Assembly: GCA_016124645.1 (NCBI GenBank)
Contig: WGNE01000016.1
Span: forward strand, 1-64,000
Reading direction: 5' to 3'
Length of the DNA: 64,000 nt
Source: Alphaproteobacteria bacterium
Lineage (GTDB): Bacteria > Pseudomonadota > Alphaproteobacteria > Micavibrionales > UBA2020
Part shown: positions 33,076 through 43,382 of the stretch, one piece after another
Numbering within the stretch: the stretch's first letter is position 1
How the letters are laid out: every line of letters starts with the position of its first letter
Translations under genes and position numbers: made by a program
The notes under the pieces: generated by a model
The model's input: only the letters and a program-made list of their open reading frames with translations
What the model was told of the DNA's origin: nothing
Databases searched by the model: none

Positions 33076-33165
33076 CACCCCGGCGAAGGCCGGGGTCCGG
33101 TCCGTGCGCGTTAGCGCACAGATATTTATTTATGTGACGCGCCGACGCGCTGCCGGACTCCCGCG
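33076..33165. repeat. Extragenic palindrome cluster CACCCCGGCgaagGCCGGGGTCCGG...CCGGACTCCCGCG
   Basis: Hairpin CCCCGGC/GCCGGGG with inverted TCCGG/CCGGA flanks; divergent relative of the 13386/22656 elements. Confidence 0.55.
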
Positions 33166-33232
33166 TAATATGCTTTGCATGATAGACATGCTGCGGGGGC
33201 GGCGGGTTTGTTTTCCGGGGATTTCTTAAAAC

Positions 33233-33613
33233 TCAGAAGAAGAACCCCGGCCCGCGCGGTTTCCTGGGCGCGGGTTTTTTCGGGTCCGGGTTTTTGGGCG
33301 GCGAGGCCGGGCTGGGGCTCGAAGGCGCGGTGAAGTATTTCTTGATGCGCGCGTTGCGCTCGGTTTCCAGTGTGCCGGAGGTTTCCTCCACGCTTTTCAC
33401 GCCGGACATCTTTTTTATTTGCTCCAGCAAGACGTCGCCGCATTCGACCATGATGACGGGCGCACCCGCGACGGGGTCTTTATAGTCGTGGAACCAGACG
33501 CCCACGCCATGCGCTTCGGCCAGCTTGGCGATGGCGCGGCCCAGCGTGTCGCGCCGCGCCACGGTTTCGAAGATGCTGCCGCTTTGTTCGGGGGTGACGG
33601 TATAGGTTTTCAT
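33233..33613 (-). CDS. Hypothetical protein
   Basis: 126-aa ORF MKTYTVTPEQSGSIFETVARRDTLGRAIAKLAEAHGVGVWFHDYKDP...; C-terminus RGPGFFF. Confidence 0.6.
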   Translation of the reverse strand: MKTYTVTPEQSGSIFETVARRDTLGRAIAKLAEAHGVGVWFHDYKDPVAGAPVIMVECGDVLLEQIKKMSGVKSVEETSGTLETERNARIKKYFTAPSSPSPASPPKNPDPKKPAPRKPRGPGFFF

Positions 33614-33817
33614 GACGGCTCCTGTGCTTTGCGGCCCCCTTTGTCGGGGTCTTTATAAATTCGGTCAAAAATGGATTTCTATAGACATAACAGGTTTGAC
33701 GGGCGCGGAAAAGCCCCCATGCGGAATGCGCTTTTCGCGGCCCATTTCCGACTTTGCTTTCATTTCAGGGCTATGTTAAAAAGCGGAAGACTTTGAAACC
33801 CCGTCAGGAGCCGTCCC

Positions 33818-35194
33818 ATGACCGCCCAGCCGCAAAAACCGCAAGCCGCCGATGCCTCGCCGGAAGCCGATATCGACGCCCTTTGCCAGGCCTTCATCAA
33901 GCGCAAGGCGAAGATCGGCATCATCGGCCTCGGCTACGTCGGGCTGCCGCTGGCCTGCGCAACCTGCGCGGCGGAATTCTCCACCACGGGTTTCGACATC
34001 GACCTCTCGAAGATCGAGAAGCTCTCGCGCGGGCAGAGCTATATCGGCAACATCCACAACGACAAGGTCGCGGAATTCGTGAAAAGCGGCAAGCTGCGCC
34101 CGACCAGCGATTTCGGCCTGCTGGGCGAGATGGACGCCATCATCATGTGCGTGCCCACCCCGCTCAACCGCAACCGCGAGCCGGACATGACTTACGTGGT
34201 TGAGACGACCAAGTCCATCGCCCGCCACCTGCGTCCCGGCCAGCTCGTCGTGCTGGAATCGACGACCTACCCCGGCACCACGCGCGACCTCATCATCCCC
34301 ATCCTCGAAGAGGCGAGCGAGCTGACCTCGGGGCAGGATTTCTTCGTGGCTTTCTCGCCCGAGCGCGAGGACCCCGGCAACCCCAAATACCACACCGCCA
34401 TCATCCCGAAGGTCGTGGGCGGCGACGGGCCGGCGGCCCTGCGCCTCGCGCAGACCATGTACAGCCAGTTTTTATCGGCCGTCGTCACGGTGTCTTCCCC
34501 CGAAACGGCGGAGGCGGTGAAGCTGACGGAAAACATCTTCCGCTCCGTCAACATCGCGCTGGTGAACGAGCTGAAGGTGATCTATGACGCCATGGGCATC
34601 GACATCTGGGAGGTCATCGAGGCCGCCAAGACCAAGCCCTTCGGCTACATGCCCTTCTATCCCGGCCCCGGCCTTGGCGGGCATTGCATTCCCATCGACC
34701 CTTTCTACCTGACCTGGCGCGCGCGCGAGTTCAACATCTCCACCAAGTTCATCGAGCTGGCGGGGGAGATCAACGTCTCCATGCCGCGCCACGTGGTGAA
34801 CAAGCTTTCCGAGGCGCTGGACGCGCGCTTCGCCAAATCCCTGAACGGCGCGAAAATCCTCATCATCGGCATGGCCTACAAGAAGAACGTGGCGGATATC
34901 CGCGAAAGCCCGTCCTTCGCCGTCATGGAGCTTTTGCAAAAGCGCAACGCCGACGTCTCCTTCCACGACCCCTATGTGGAAACCATTCCGCCGACGCGCG
35001 AGCATGCCGCCTTCAACGGCATGGCCTCCGCCGCGCTCACGCCGGAGATGCTGGCGGCGCAGGACGCCGTGGTCATCGTCACCGACCACGACAATATCGA
35101 CTACGCCATGATTTCCGATAATGCGCAGCTCATCGTCGATACCCGCAACGCCATGGCGGGCATCGCCCGGCCGGAAATCGTGGTCAAGGCCTAG
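33818..35194 (+). CDS. Nucleotide-sugar (UDP-N-acetylglucosamine-type) dehydrogenase
   Basis: IGIIGLGYVGLPLACATCAAEF, VVLESTTYPGTTRDL, FSPEREDPGNPKYHT, YPGPGLGGHCIPIDPFYL, ILIIGMAYKKNVADIRESP. Confidence 0.93.
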   Translation: MTAQPQKPQAADASPEADIDALCQAFIKRKAKIGIIGLGYVGLPLACATCAAEFSTTGFDIDLSKIEKLSRGQSYIGNIHNDKVAEFVKSGKLRPTSDFGLLGEMDAIIMCVPTPLNRNREPDMTYVVETTKSIARHLRPGQLVVLESTTYPGTTRDLIIPILEEASELTSGQDFFVAFSPEREDPGNPKYHTAIIPKVVGGDGPAALRLAQTMYSQFLSAVVTVSSPETAEAVKLTENIFRSVNIALVNELKVIYDAMGIDIWEVIEAAKTKPFGYMPFYPGPGLGGHCIPIDPFYLTWRAREFNISTKFIELAGEINVSMPRHVVNKLSEALDARFAKSLNGAKILIIGMAYKKNVADIRESPSFAVMELLQKRNADVSFHDPYVETIPPTREHAAFNGMASAALTPEMLAAQDAVVIVTDHDNIDYAMISDNAQLIVDTRNAMAGIARPEIVVKA

Positions 35195-35296
35195 GCGCGC
35201 GCGTTACGGCAATCCCCTTTCCATTTACGCGCTTCTTTTTTGCCGCGGGCTTCGTTACACTGATAGACGGAGTGTAACGGGCTGAAAGGACTGGGG

Positions 35297-35824
35297 ATGG
35301 GGATATTCAGCAAGAAGGAACAGGCGCCGACGCGGGTCGGGGCCAAGGAAAAGATCGCCAAGGCGCGCGCCCTGCACGGCGGCCCGGCGGCGCAGATCGA
35401 ATCGCAGCGCGAGGGCGGCAAGGGCAAGACCTCGCCCACCGTCGTCGTCGTCACCTATTACGTCATGGCCAGCGCGCTCGCCTTCGTGCTGATGCAGGGG
35501 CCGTTGAAGGACGGGTTGCAGGGGGTCAGCATCGGCGTTGACGGGCTGGATACCGTTTTCTTCGGCGGCAGCAACCAGAACTTCTTCGGCGACCCGCTCA
35601 TCGATTCCATCATCCTCAGCATGATCCGTGGCATCCCGATCCTGTTCGTCGCGGGCGTTTTGCCGCTTCTCGCGATTCTCTGGACGAAGGTGCGCGACAA
35701 CCCGAACATGAACCCCTATATGACCGTCTGGGGCGTGTCGATCGGCACGGTGCTGCTGTTCTTCGCATCCAAGATGTACATCTTCCCGTTCCTGGGGGAT
35801 ATTTTCACGCAAATCACGTCCTGA
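35297..35824 (+). CDS. Hypothetical membrane protein
   Basis: Two or three hydrophobic segments (VVVVTYYVMASALAFVLM, IPILFVAGVLPLLAILW, VSIGTVLLFFASKMYIF). Confidence 0.6.
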   Translation: MGIFSKKEQAPTRVGAKEKIAKARALHGGPAAQIESQREGGKGKTSPTVVVVTYYVMASALAFVLMQGPLKDGLQGVSIGVDGLDTVFFGGSNQNFFGDPLIDSIILSMIRGIPILFVAGVLPLLAILWTKVRDNPNMNPYMTVWGVSIGTVLLFFASKMYIFPFLGDIFTQITS

Positions 35825-35894
35825 CCGAAACCCACACGGCGCCCCGGGCAGGCGGGCGGCATGGCGCAGGCATAACCTGAGGGGAAAAACCGCG

Positions 35895-36923
35895 ATGGCA
35901 CCATTATGGATGTGGGCTGTTTTCTTCGTCGTCGTTTTCGCGCTGCTGGTCTTCGACCTCGGCATCCTGAACAAGAACGACCATGAAATGGGCATTCGCG
36001 AAAGCCTGCGGATGAGCGCGGGCTACGCCTTCCTGGCCGTGCTCTTCGGCGGCTGGGTCTGGTACGAGCTGGGCCCGCAACAGGGCAGCCTGTTCTACAC
36101 CGGCTACCTTGTGGAACAATCGCTTTCGCTCGACAACATTTTCGTCATCTCCCTCGTGCTCAACTATTTCATGATACCGCGGCAATACCAGCACCGCGTG
36201 CTGTTCTGGGGCATCATCGGCGTGCTGGCGCTGCGCGGCCTCATGATCGGCCTCGGCGCCAGCATCGTCGCGGAGGTGCATCAGGTGCTCTACTTCTTCG
36301 CCGCCTTCCTCGTCTATACCGGCGCGAAGATGATGTTCATCGAGGAGGACGAGGAACAGGACATCGAGAACAACGCGGTGCTCAAGTTCTTCAAGAAGCG
36401 CGTGCACGTGACCCCGCAGATCCACGGCAACGCCTTCTTCGTCATGCAGACCGACCCCGAGACGCAAAAGCCGGCGCGCTATTTCACGCCGCTCATGCTT
36501 GCGCTCATCGTCGTCGAATGCGTGGACCTCATCTTCGCGGTGGACAGCATTCCCGCCGTGCTCTCCATCACGCAGGACACCTTCATCGTCTATACCAGCA
36601 ACCTTTTCGCCATCATGGGGCTGCGCTCTCTCTACTTCACGCTCAGCGTCATGCTCGACCGCTTCAAGTACCTGAAATACTCGCTCTCCCTCGTGCTGGT
36701 CTTCATCGGCGCGAAGGTCTTCGCCAACGGCTTCATCGAGCCCGACCCGTTCCCGCCCGTGACCTCTCTGCTCGTGACCGTCGGGCTTTTGGCGGGGGGC
36801 GTGCTGTTTTCGCTGCACCGCACCAAGGCGGAGCTGCGCAAGGAGGTCGAGGAGCACGGTGCGGCGGAAAAGCGCGAAGACAAAGAAGATAAAAAGGACG
36901 ACGAAGACGCGGACGCGGCGTAA
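35895..36923 (+). CDS. TerC/Alx-family integral membrane protein
   Basis: LVEQSLSLDNIFVISLVLNYFMIPRQYQHRVLFWGIIGVLALRG...VECVDLIFAVDSIPAVLSITQDTFIVYTSNLFAIMGLRSLYF. Confidence 0.95.
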   Translation: MAPLWMWAVFFVVVFALLVFDLGILNKNDHEMGIRESLRMSAGYAFLAVLFGGWVWYELGPQQGSLFYTGYLVEQSLSLDNIFVISLVLNYFMIPRQYQHRVLFWGIIGVLALRGLMIGLGASIVAEVHQVLYFFAAFLVYTGAKMMFIEEDEEQDIENNAVLKFFKKRVHVTPQIHGNAFFVMQTDPETQKPARYFTPLMLALIVVECVDLIFAVDSIPAVLSITQDTFIVYTSNLFAIMGLRSLYFTLSVMLDRFKYLKYSLSLVLVFIGAKVFANGFIEPDPFPPVTSLLVTVGLLAGGVLFSLHRTKAELRKEVEEHGAAEKREDKEDKKDDEDADAA

Positions 36924-37233
36924 AAACCCGCGCAGATTCGCGCCGTTTTATATGGAATCCGCCAAAGCGCGCGAAGCCCCGCCGTTATTGGACATATACA
37001 CGTAATATCATTTTTAAAATATGAAAACCGTTTGCTGCGAAGCCGCAGAAAACAAGGCCTCGCGAAAATCATAAAAATTTCATTTTCAAACTTTACGGCA
37101 AGGGTTCAATCCTTCATACTCATCGCGAAACCAACAAAAGCATAATAAAAGCGTAAAAGGTTTTCCGGGATTTCGTTCGAAGTCCCGTAAGGGGTGTGGC
37201 CGAATTCAACCGTTCAACAGTGAGGCTCGAATT

Positions 37234-38442
37234 ATGACTGAATCGAAAAAAGTAGTGATCGCCGGCTACGTGCGTTCCCCCTTCACGCCTGCGGGCAAGG
37301 GCGAGCTGGCTTCCGTGCGCCCCGACGACCTGGTGGCGCAAACCGTCTCGGGCCTCGTCGAAAAGACCGGCGTCGATCCCAAGCTCATCGACGACCTGAA
37401 GCTGGGCTGCGCGATGCCGGAAGGCGAGCAGGGCCTGAACATGGCGCGCCTCGTCGTTTTCGAGGCCGGCCTGCCCGAGGAAGTGGGCGGCGTGACCATC
37501 AACCGTTTCTGCGGCTCTTCCATGCAGGCCATTCACGACGCCGCCGGCGCCGTTTCGATGGGCATGTCGGATGCCGTGATCTGCGCGGGCGTCGAAAGCA
37601 TGACCCGCGTGCCGATGGGCGGCTTCAACCCGCAGCCCAACCCCGAGCTCTACAAAGCCGTTCCCGGCGCCTACATGGGCATGGGCGAAACGGCGGAGAA
37701 CGTGGCCGACAAATACAAGGTCACCCGCAAGGAGCAGGAAGAATTCTCCTTGAAATCGCAATTCAAGGCCGCGGCCGCGAAGAAGGAAGGCCGCTTCGAC
37801 AATGAAATCGTGCCGATCAAGACCCCCTCGGGCAAGATCGTCAGCGAAGACGGCTGCCCGCGCCCGGACAGCACGGCCGAAGGCCTCGCCAAGCTGAAGA
37901 CCGCGTTCAAGTCGGACGGTTCGGTCACCGCCGGCACCTCCTCCCCCGTCACGGACGGCGCGGCGGCGGTTCTGGTCTGCTCCGAGGAATTCGCGCTCAA
38001 GCACGGTCTGGAAATTCTGGCGGAAGTGAAATCCTTCGCCGTCACCGGCCTCGACCCCACCATCATGGGCATGGGCCCCGTTCCCTCGACCCTGAAGGCG
38101 ATGGACAAGGCCGGCATCACGATGGACGACGTCGCCGTCGTGGAGATGAACGAGGCTTTCGCCTCCCAATCCATCGCCAGCCAGCGCGAGCTGGGCATCC
38201 CCGAGGAAAAGCTCAACAAGGACGGCGGCGCCATCGCGCTCGGCCACCCGCTGGGCGCTTCGGGCGCGCGCATCACCGGCAAGGCGGCGCAGCTGCTGCA
38301 CGACGACAAGTCGGAAAGCGAATACGCCGTTTCCACCATGTGCATCGGCCAGGGGCAGGGCATCGCGACCGTGTTGAAGAAATACACGCCGCCGGCGCCT
38401 TCCAAAAAACCCGCCGCCGCGCCCGCGACCCCCAAGCAGTAA
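37234..38442 (+). CDS. Acetyl-CoA C-acyltransferase (thiolase)
   Basis: NRFCGSSMQAIHDAAG, GGAIALGHPLGASGARITGKAAQLL, CIGQGQG. Confidence 0.94.
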   Translation: MTESKKVVIAGYVRSPFTPAGKGELASVRPDDLVAQTVSGLVEKTGVDPKLIDDLKLGCAMPEGEQGLNMARLVVFEAGLPEEVGGVTINRFCGSSMQAIHDAAGAVSMGMSDAVICAGVESMTRVPMGGFNPQPNPELYKAVPGAYMGMGETAENVADKYKVTRKEQEEFSLKSQFKAAAAKKEGRFDNEIVPIKTPSGKIVSEDGCPRPDSTAEGLAKLKTAFKSDGSVTAGTSSPVTDGAAAVLVCSEEFALKHGLEILAEVKSFAVTGLDPTIMGMGPVPSTLKAMDKAGITMDDVAVVEMNEAFASQSIASQRELGIPEEKLNKDGGAIALGHPLGASGARITGKAAQLLHDDKSESEYAVSTMCIGQGQGIATVLKKYTPPAPSKKPAAAPATPKQ

Positions 38443-38499
38443 TCAAGGGGCCGCAAGGCACGACGCATTGACGATATTTTCCTGAAAGGATGAAAAGCC

Positions 38500-41064
38500 A
38501 TGACGATTAAAAAAGCAGCCGTGATCGGCGCCGGCGTGATGGGGGCGGGCATTGCGGCCCAGCTCGCCAACGCGGGCATCGAGGTCGAGCTTCTCGACCG
38601 CGTGGACCCCAAAAATCCCGACAACCGCAGCGCCATCGCCGAAGGGGCGATCGCGAAGCTGCTGAAGAACAAGCCCGCGTCCTTCATGCACAAGAAATTC
38701 GCCAAGCGCGTGCGCCCCGGCAATACCGAGGACGATATCGCAAGGCTGAAGGACTGCGACATCATCATCGAGGCCGTGTTCGAGGACCCCAAGGTCAAGC
38801 ACGACATCTTCAAGAAGATCGACGCGAACCGCAAGCCGGGCGCGGTCGTCGCCTCCAACACCTCGACCATTCCGTTGCACGATTTGCTGGACGGCCAGTC
38901 GGACGCGCTGAAGAAGGACTTCGTCATCACCCACTTCTTCAACCCGCCGCGCTACATGCGCCTTCTGGAGCTCATCACCTCCCAGCACAACAGCCAGGAA
39001 ACCATCGACACCGTCACGCGCTTCATGGACGAGACCGTGGGCAAGGGCGTGGTGCATTGCCACGACACCCCGGGCTTCATCGCCAACCGCATCGGCACCT
39101 TCTGGATCCAGTGCTCGATCAACGAAGCCATCGACCGCGACCTCACCGTCGAAGAGGCGGACGCCATCGTCGGCAAGCCGATGGGCGTGCCCAAGACCGG
39201 CATCTTCGGCCTCGTCGATCTCGTCGGCCTCGACCTCATGCCGCACATCAGCGCCAGCCTGCTCTCCAAGCTGCCGCCCGAGGACGGCTACGTGAAGATC
39301 GAGAAGACCTATCCCGTCATCGAGAAGATGATCGCCGACGGCTATACCGGCCGCAAGGGCAAGGGCGGCTTCTACCGCCTGAACGACAAGCGCGAGAAAA
39401 TGGCCGTCGATCTCAAGACCGGCGCCGTGCGCCCGTCGAAAAAGGCGAAGATGCAGGCCGCCGAAAACTCCAAGAAGAGCGGCATCAAGGCCCTCGTCGA
39501 AACCAAGGACAAGGGCGGCGATTACGCCTGGGCCGTCTTGAAGCAGACCCTCGCCTATACCGCCGAGCACGCGCATGAAATCGCGGCGGACATCAACGCC
39601 GTCGATGAAGCCATGAAGCTCGGCTACAACTGGGAAAAAGGCCCGTTTGAACTCATCGACGCGCTGGGCGTGGACTACGTCATCAAGCGCATGAAGCAGG
39701 ACGGCGACAAGATCCCCGACCTGCTGCAAAAAGCGGCGGGCAAATCCTTCTACAAGGTCGATAACGGCAAGCTGCACTGCATGAACGCGGCGGGCGGCTA
39801 TGACGAGGTCAAGCGCCCCGAAGGCGTTTTGCTGCTCTCCGACATCAAGCGCGGCTCCAAGCCGCTCGCCTCCAACGCCCGGACCATCAAGATCCCCGGC
39901 GTGGGCAAGATGGACATGGGCGCCCGCATCTGGGACATCGGCGACGGCGTGCTCTGCGTCGAGTTCGCATCGACCGGGAACTCGCTGGAGTTCCTGACGA
40001 TGAAGATGCTCAACAAGGCGGCCGACATGATCGAGAACGGCAACGGCAAGTACAAGGCCATGGTCATCCACAACGAAGGGGAAAACTTCTCCGTCGGCGC
40101 CAACCTGAAACTGGCGTCCATGGCCGTGAAGGCCAAGCAGTACTGGATCGTCGATAAGCTTCTCAACAAGGGCCAGGAAACCCTGAAACGCCTGAAATAC
40201 GCGAAGTTCCCCGTCGTCTCCGCCCCCTCGGGCATGGCGCTGGGCGGCGGCTGCGAGATTTTGCTGCACAGCCACCACGTTCAGGCCCATGCGGAAACCT
40301 ATGCGGGCCTCGTCGAGGCCGGCGTCGGCCTGCTGCCCGCCTGGGGCGGCACGACCGAGCTGCTGACCCGCGCGACGCAGAACCCGAAACTTCCCAAGGG
40401 TCCGATGCCCCCGGTGGCGACGGTCTTCGAAACTATCTCGACCGCCAAGGTCGCGACCTCCGCCTTTGAGGCCAAGGACCTCATGTATCTCCGTCAGTCC
40501 GACGGCGTGACCATGAACAAGGCCCGCCTGCTCTCCGACGCCAAGACCAAGGCGCTGGAAATGGTGAAGGACCTCAAGCCCGAGCTGCCGCACGACATGG
40601 TGCTGCCGGGTCCCTCCGGCGCGGCCGCGCTCAACATGGCGGTGGACGGCTTCTTCCTGAAAGGCGCCGCGACCTCCTACGACGTCGTCGTTTCGGACAA
40701 GATGGCAAAGGTCATGACCGGCGGCGACAAGGCCGGGCCGGGCATCATCATCACGCAGGACTACCTGCGCAGCCTCGAGCGCGAGAACTTCATGGCCCTC
40801 GTGCACGACAAGCGCACGCTGGCGCGCATCGACAAGATGATCACCACCAACAAGCCCCTGCGCGAGCCGCCGATGACCGGCGTTCCCGCGCAAAAGCTGC
40901 GCGACGACGCCGACAAGAAGGGCTTCGTCGCCCGCGCCTTCGCGCCGGTGAAGAACGTCTTCAACAAGGTCTGCCATCGCAAGCCCTCGAACGACAACAA
41001 GAACAAGGGCCTGACGAAAGATACGAAAGCCAAGGTCAACTGGCCGAATATCAAGAAAGGCTGA
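38500..41064 (+). CDS. 3-hydroxyacyl-CoA dehydrogenase / enoyl-CoA hydratase multifunctional protein
   Basis: AAVIGAGVMGAGIAAQLANAGIEVELLDR, ASNTSTIPLHDL, HFFNPPRYMRLLE; hydratase-like FSVGANLKL and APSGMALGGGCE in the C-terminal half. Confidence 0.93.
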   Translation: MTIKKAAVIGAGVMGAGIAAQLANAGIEVELLDRVDPKNPDNRSAIAEGAIAKLLKNKPASFMHKKFAKRVRPGNTEDDIARLKDCDIIIEAVFEDPKVKHDIFKKIDANRKPGAVVASNTSTIPLHDLLDGQSDALKKDFVITHFFNPPRYMRLLELITSQHNSQETIDTVTRFMDETVGKGVVHCHDTPGFIANRIGTFWIQCSINEAIDRDLTVEEADAIVGKPMGVPKTGIFGLVDLVGLDLMPHISASLLSKLPPEDGYVKIEKTYPVIEKMIADGYTGRKGKGGFYRLNDKREKMAVDLKTGAVRPSKKAKMQAAENSKKSGIKALVETKDKGGDYAWAVLKQTLAYTAEHAHEIAADINAVDEAMKLGYNWEKGPFELIDALGVDYVIKRMKQDGDKIPDLLQKAAGKSFYKVDNGKLHCMNAAGGYDEVKRPEGVLLLSDIKRGSKPLASNARTIKIPGVGKMDMGARIWDIGDGVLCVEFASTGNSLEFLTMKMLNKAADMIENGNGKYKAMVIHNEGENFSVGANLKLASMAVKAKQYWIVDKLLNKGQETLKRLKYAKFPVVSAPSGMALGGGCEILLHSHHVQAHAETYAGLVEAGVGLLPAWGGTTELLTRATQNPKLPKGPMPPVATVFETISTAKVATSAFEAKDLMYLRQSDGVTMNKARLLSDAKTKALEMVKDLKPELPHDMVLPGPSGAAALNMAVDGFFLKGAATSYDVVVSDKMAKVMTGGDKAGPGIIITQDYLRSLERENFMALVHDKRTLARIDKMITTNKPLREPPMTGVPAQKLRDDADKKGFVARAFAPVKNVFNKVCHRKPSNDNKNKGLTKDTKAKVNWPNIKKG

Positions 41065-41098
41065 TACCTTATCATTCCTGACTTACACACAGGAAAAC

Positions 41099-41127
41099 AA
41101 AAGCCCGCCGGAAACGGCGGGCTTTTT
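41099..41127. terminator. Bidirectional terminator
   Basis: AAAAGCCCGCCG-GAAA-CGGCGGGCTTTTT between convergent genes. Confidence 0.9.
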
Positions 41128-41142
41128 AATGCGCGCGCCGTC

Positions 41143-42105
41143 CTACGGTTTTCGCAGGGTGGAGCTGAAAAAATCCCAGATGATCTCTCCCGCATCGACG
41201 TCGTTGGACGAGCCGCCCAGAAACCGTAAAATGAACCCGCCGCGCTTCATGCCGGGCCATGTATGCCCGTCGCCGTGCAATATATACTGCAATGATTGCG
41301 TGCCGCCATCGCAGCCCTTGCGCCTGCGTTCCTCCGCCCAGTCGTCCCCGCCGCCGCCGTTCAACTGGCGCCAGTCGTATTCCTTTGCGCAGCCCGCGCG
41401 GTCGGCCATGAAATTGAAGGTCTCCGTCGCGCTCATCAATGCGGGCTGGGGCTTGCCGTGCTTCACCGTGCCTTCCGCCTGCCCGTTAAAGGGCATCAGC
41501 GGGTCTTCCGTGCCGTTCACGCTCATCCACGGCATTTTGGCGTCCATGTTGCAGTCCTTCGCGGTCTTGACCGGAAGATCGGCGATGACCGCCGCCGCCG
41601 CGCGTAAATCGCCCGCGTATTTGCCGCAGGCATAGCTGATGGTCATGAGCCCGCCGTTCGACGCACCCGTCATGAAGACCGCGCGCGCATCGCCGTTGTC
41701 GTTTTTCACGACCTGCCCGATGAGCGCGTGCAGGAAACCAATGTCGTCCGCCGTCGAGGGCCCTTGGCTCGAGATCGTCGTGCCGCGCCCGTCGTTCCAG
41801 TGGTTGTTCTCCCCCTCGGGCGCGACGAGGATGAATTTATTCTCCCGCGCCAGCGCGGGCAAATCCGTCTGCCCCCATGTCTTCTCCGCCGTGCCCGTGC
41901 CCCCGTGCAGCAGGATGACGACGGGATGCCGCGCGCCGTCCCCGACCGGCTGGATGAGGTAGCGGCGCGTCTGCCCGTCCACCGCCATTTGCCGCTTCTG
42001 CGCGCCCTGCGGTACGGCGCTTTCCCCGCGCCCGAACGCGTATGCGGGCGCAGCAAGGGTGAGGCAGCACAGTAAAAGCGCGGTCAGAATCGTGAAGTGT
42101 TTCAT
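41143..42105 (-). CDS. Secreted polyhydroxybutyrate depolymerase-family esterase (LpqC-like)
   Basis: Signal peptide MKHFTILTALLLCCLTLAAPAYA; HPVVILLHGGTGTAEKTWG; VFMTGASNGGLMTISYACG; DGHTWPGM. Confidence 0.85.
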   Translation of the reverse strand: MKHFTILTALLLCCLTLAAPAYAFGRGESAVPQGAQKRQMAVDGQTRRYLIQPVGDGARHPVVILLHGGTGTAEKTWGQTDLPALARENKFILVAPEGENNHWNDGRGTTISSQGPSTADDIGFLHALIGQVVKNDNGDARAVFMTGASNGGLMTISYACGKYAGDLRAAAAVIADLPVKTAKDCNMDAKMPWMSVNGTEDPLMPFNGQAEGTVKHGKPQPALMSATETFNFMADRAGCAKEYDWRQLNGGGGDDWAEERRRKGCDGGTQSLQYILHGDGHTWPGMKRGGFILRFLGGSSNDVDAGEIIWDFFSSTLRKP

Positions 42106-42347
42106 GGTCTTCTCCCGTATCGGCACCCGTATATGATACACGGCGCGCCGCCCGAATCCTTCGCGGGCGGCGTTCGGACGGTGAAAAATTTTTACAAGCT
42201 GTTGAAATTCAATGATATAATAAAGGGGTGAAACGGGCGCGGCGGCTTTTCAGCCTGCTTGACAAGCTTCGTGAAATGCAATATCCATAGTTTCACCCCG
42301 CAGGAAGGCAGATTCTCTGCTTTTTCGCGGCGTCTCGATAATGAGAT

Positions 42348-42422
42348 GCGGATGTAGCTCAGGGGTAGAGCGCAACCTTGCCAAGGTTGAAGTCGAGGGT
42401 TCAAATCCCTTCATCCGCTCCA
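42348..42422 (+). tRNA. tRNA-Gly (anticodon GCC), CCA encoded
   Basis: GCGGATGTAGCTCAGGGGTAGAGCGCAACCTTGCCAAGGTTGAAGTCGAGGGTTCAAATCCCTTCATCCGCTCCA. Confidence 0.97.
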
Positions 42423-42502
42423 TTCTCCCACGGGTTTTCAGGCCTTCCGGTTGCGGAAGGCTTTTTTATTGCGCGCGGCGGGCGCGGCTGCGGCGGGGGG
42501 GC

Positions 42503-43183
42503 TTAAAGCGTAAACCCGTCCCCGCCCTTTTTCTTTTCGGGAGATTTCCGTTCCGGTTCCGCCGCGTCGTTGGCGGGTTTTTGGGGTGCGGGGGGTTTTT
42601 GTTCCGGGTCTTTTTGCTGCTTTTGATAGACCTCGGCGAAACGCTCGCTCAAGCCCGGCACGCTTTCAAGCGCGGCGCCGAAGCTGGAGGATTTCATGAC
42701 GCCGGCGATGTCCTGATGAATCGTTTTCGCGATCGCGGCGGCGGCTTTTTTCTGGGTGGCCTGCAGCGCGTCGAAATAGGGGGCGATTTCCGCCTGCGCT
42801 TCCTTCACCGCTTCCTCGACCTTCATCCCGGCATAGGGAATGGCCGCGGCGATGACGGGCAGGGCCAGAACGGCGATGACGGGCACATGCAGCGCGATGG
42901 CGATGCCGACCGCGCCGACCGTGCCGCCGCCGCCCATCTTGGCGAAGGAGGCGACCCATTCGTCGCGCATCGCGTCGGGCGATATCCCGGCCTTTTTCTC
43001 CTCGATCAGCATCTCGATCTTGCGGTCGATCTTCTGCAGTTCCAGCAGGCGTTTCGCCGGGTCTTCCATCTGCGCGGCGGTTTCGACCTGCAGCGCGAAA
43101 GCGTCCGCCACGGCCTGCTGCTCGTCGCTCATGCGCCGGGCAGGGGATTGTGACGCGGGTTTGGATTTCCTGAAAAGACCCAT
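42503..43183 (-). CDS. Hypothetical charged protein with central hydrophobic hairpin
   Basis: MGLFRKSKPASQSPARRMSDEQQAV...GGGGTVGAVGIAIALHVPVIAVLALPVIAAAIPYAG...; Pro/Lys tail ending GGDGFTL. Confidence 0.65.
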   Translation of the reverse strand: MGLFRKSKPASQSPARRMSDEQQAVADAFALQVETAAQMEDPAKRLLELQKIDRKIEMLIEEKKAGISPDAMRDEWVASFAKMGGGGTVGAVGIAIALHVPVIAVLALPVIAAAIPYAGMKVEEAVKEAQAEIAPYFDALQATQKKAAAAIAKTIHQDIAGVMKSSSFGAALESVPGLSERFAEVYQKQQKDPEQKPPAPQKPANDAAEPERKSPEKKKGGDGFTL

Positions 43184-43256
43184 GATCTTGATACCTTGCT
43201 CCTGAAAAAAACGGCGGCGCTCCCGCGCCTTTCAGCGCGGGGAGAACCTGTCCGGT

Positions 43257-43341
43257 ATATAAGACGGATTCCTGATTTATGTCAATAAAAACCGGACAGG
43301 CGGGGATTTTTACTTGACATAAAAACAAAAGAAGCTATTGT
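43257..43341. promoter_or_regulatory. Divergent promoter pair with 9-bp inverted repeat TTATGTCAA...TTGACATAA
   Basis: Minus: TTGACA (43280-43285) -17- TTATAT; plus: TTGACA (43314-43319) -16- TATTGT; arms 43277-43285 and 43314-43322. Confidence 0.6.
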
Positions 43342-43382
43342 GACGGCCTTGGATTATATTTACGAGAAAATGGAACTAAAAA

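Noticed and set aside
33818-35194. Polysaccharide biosynthesis island around the UDP-sugar dehydrogenase
   Set aside because: No glycosyltransferase, flippase or other sugar genes nearby; treated as a stand-alone gene.
35825-35894. yybP-ykoY (Mn2+) riboswitch upstream of terC-type gene
   Set aside because: Only 70 nt and no recognisable conserved core.
38443-40977. 844-aa minus-strand ORF
   Set aside because: Antisense to the FadB-type gene, which has clear motifs; shadow ORF.
42341-43153. 270-aa plus ORF starting in tRNA-Gly
   Set aside because: Overlaps tRNA-Gly and is antisense to the 42503 gene.
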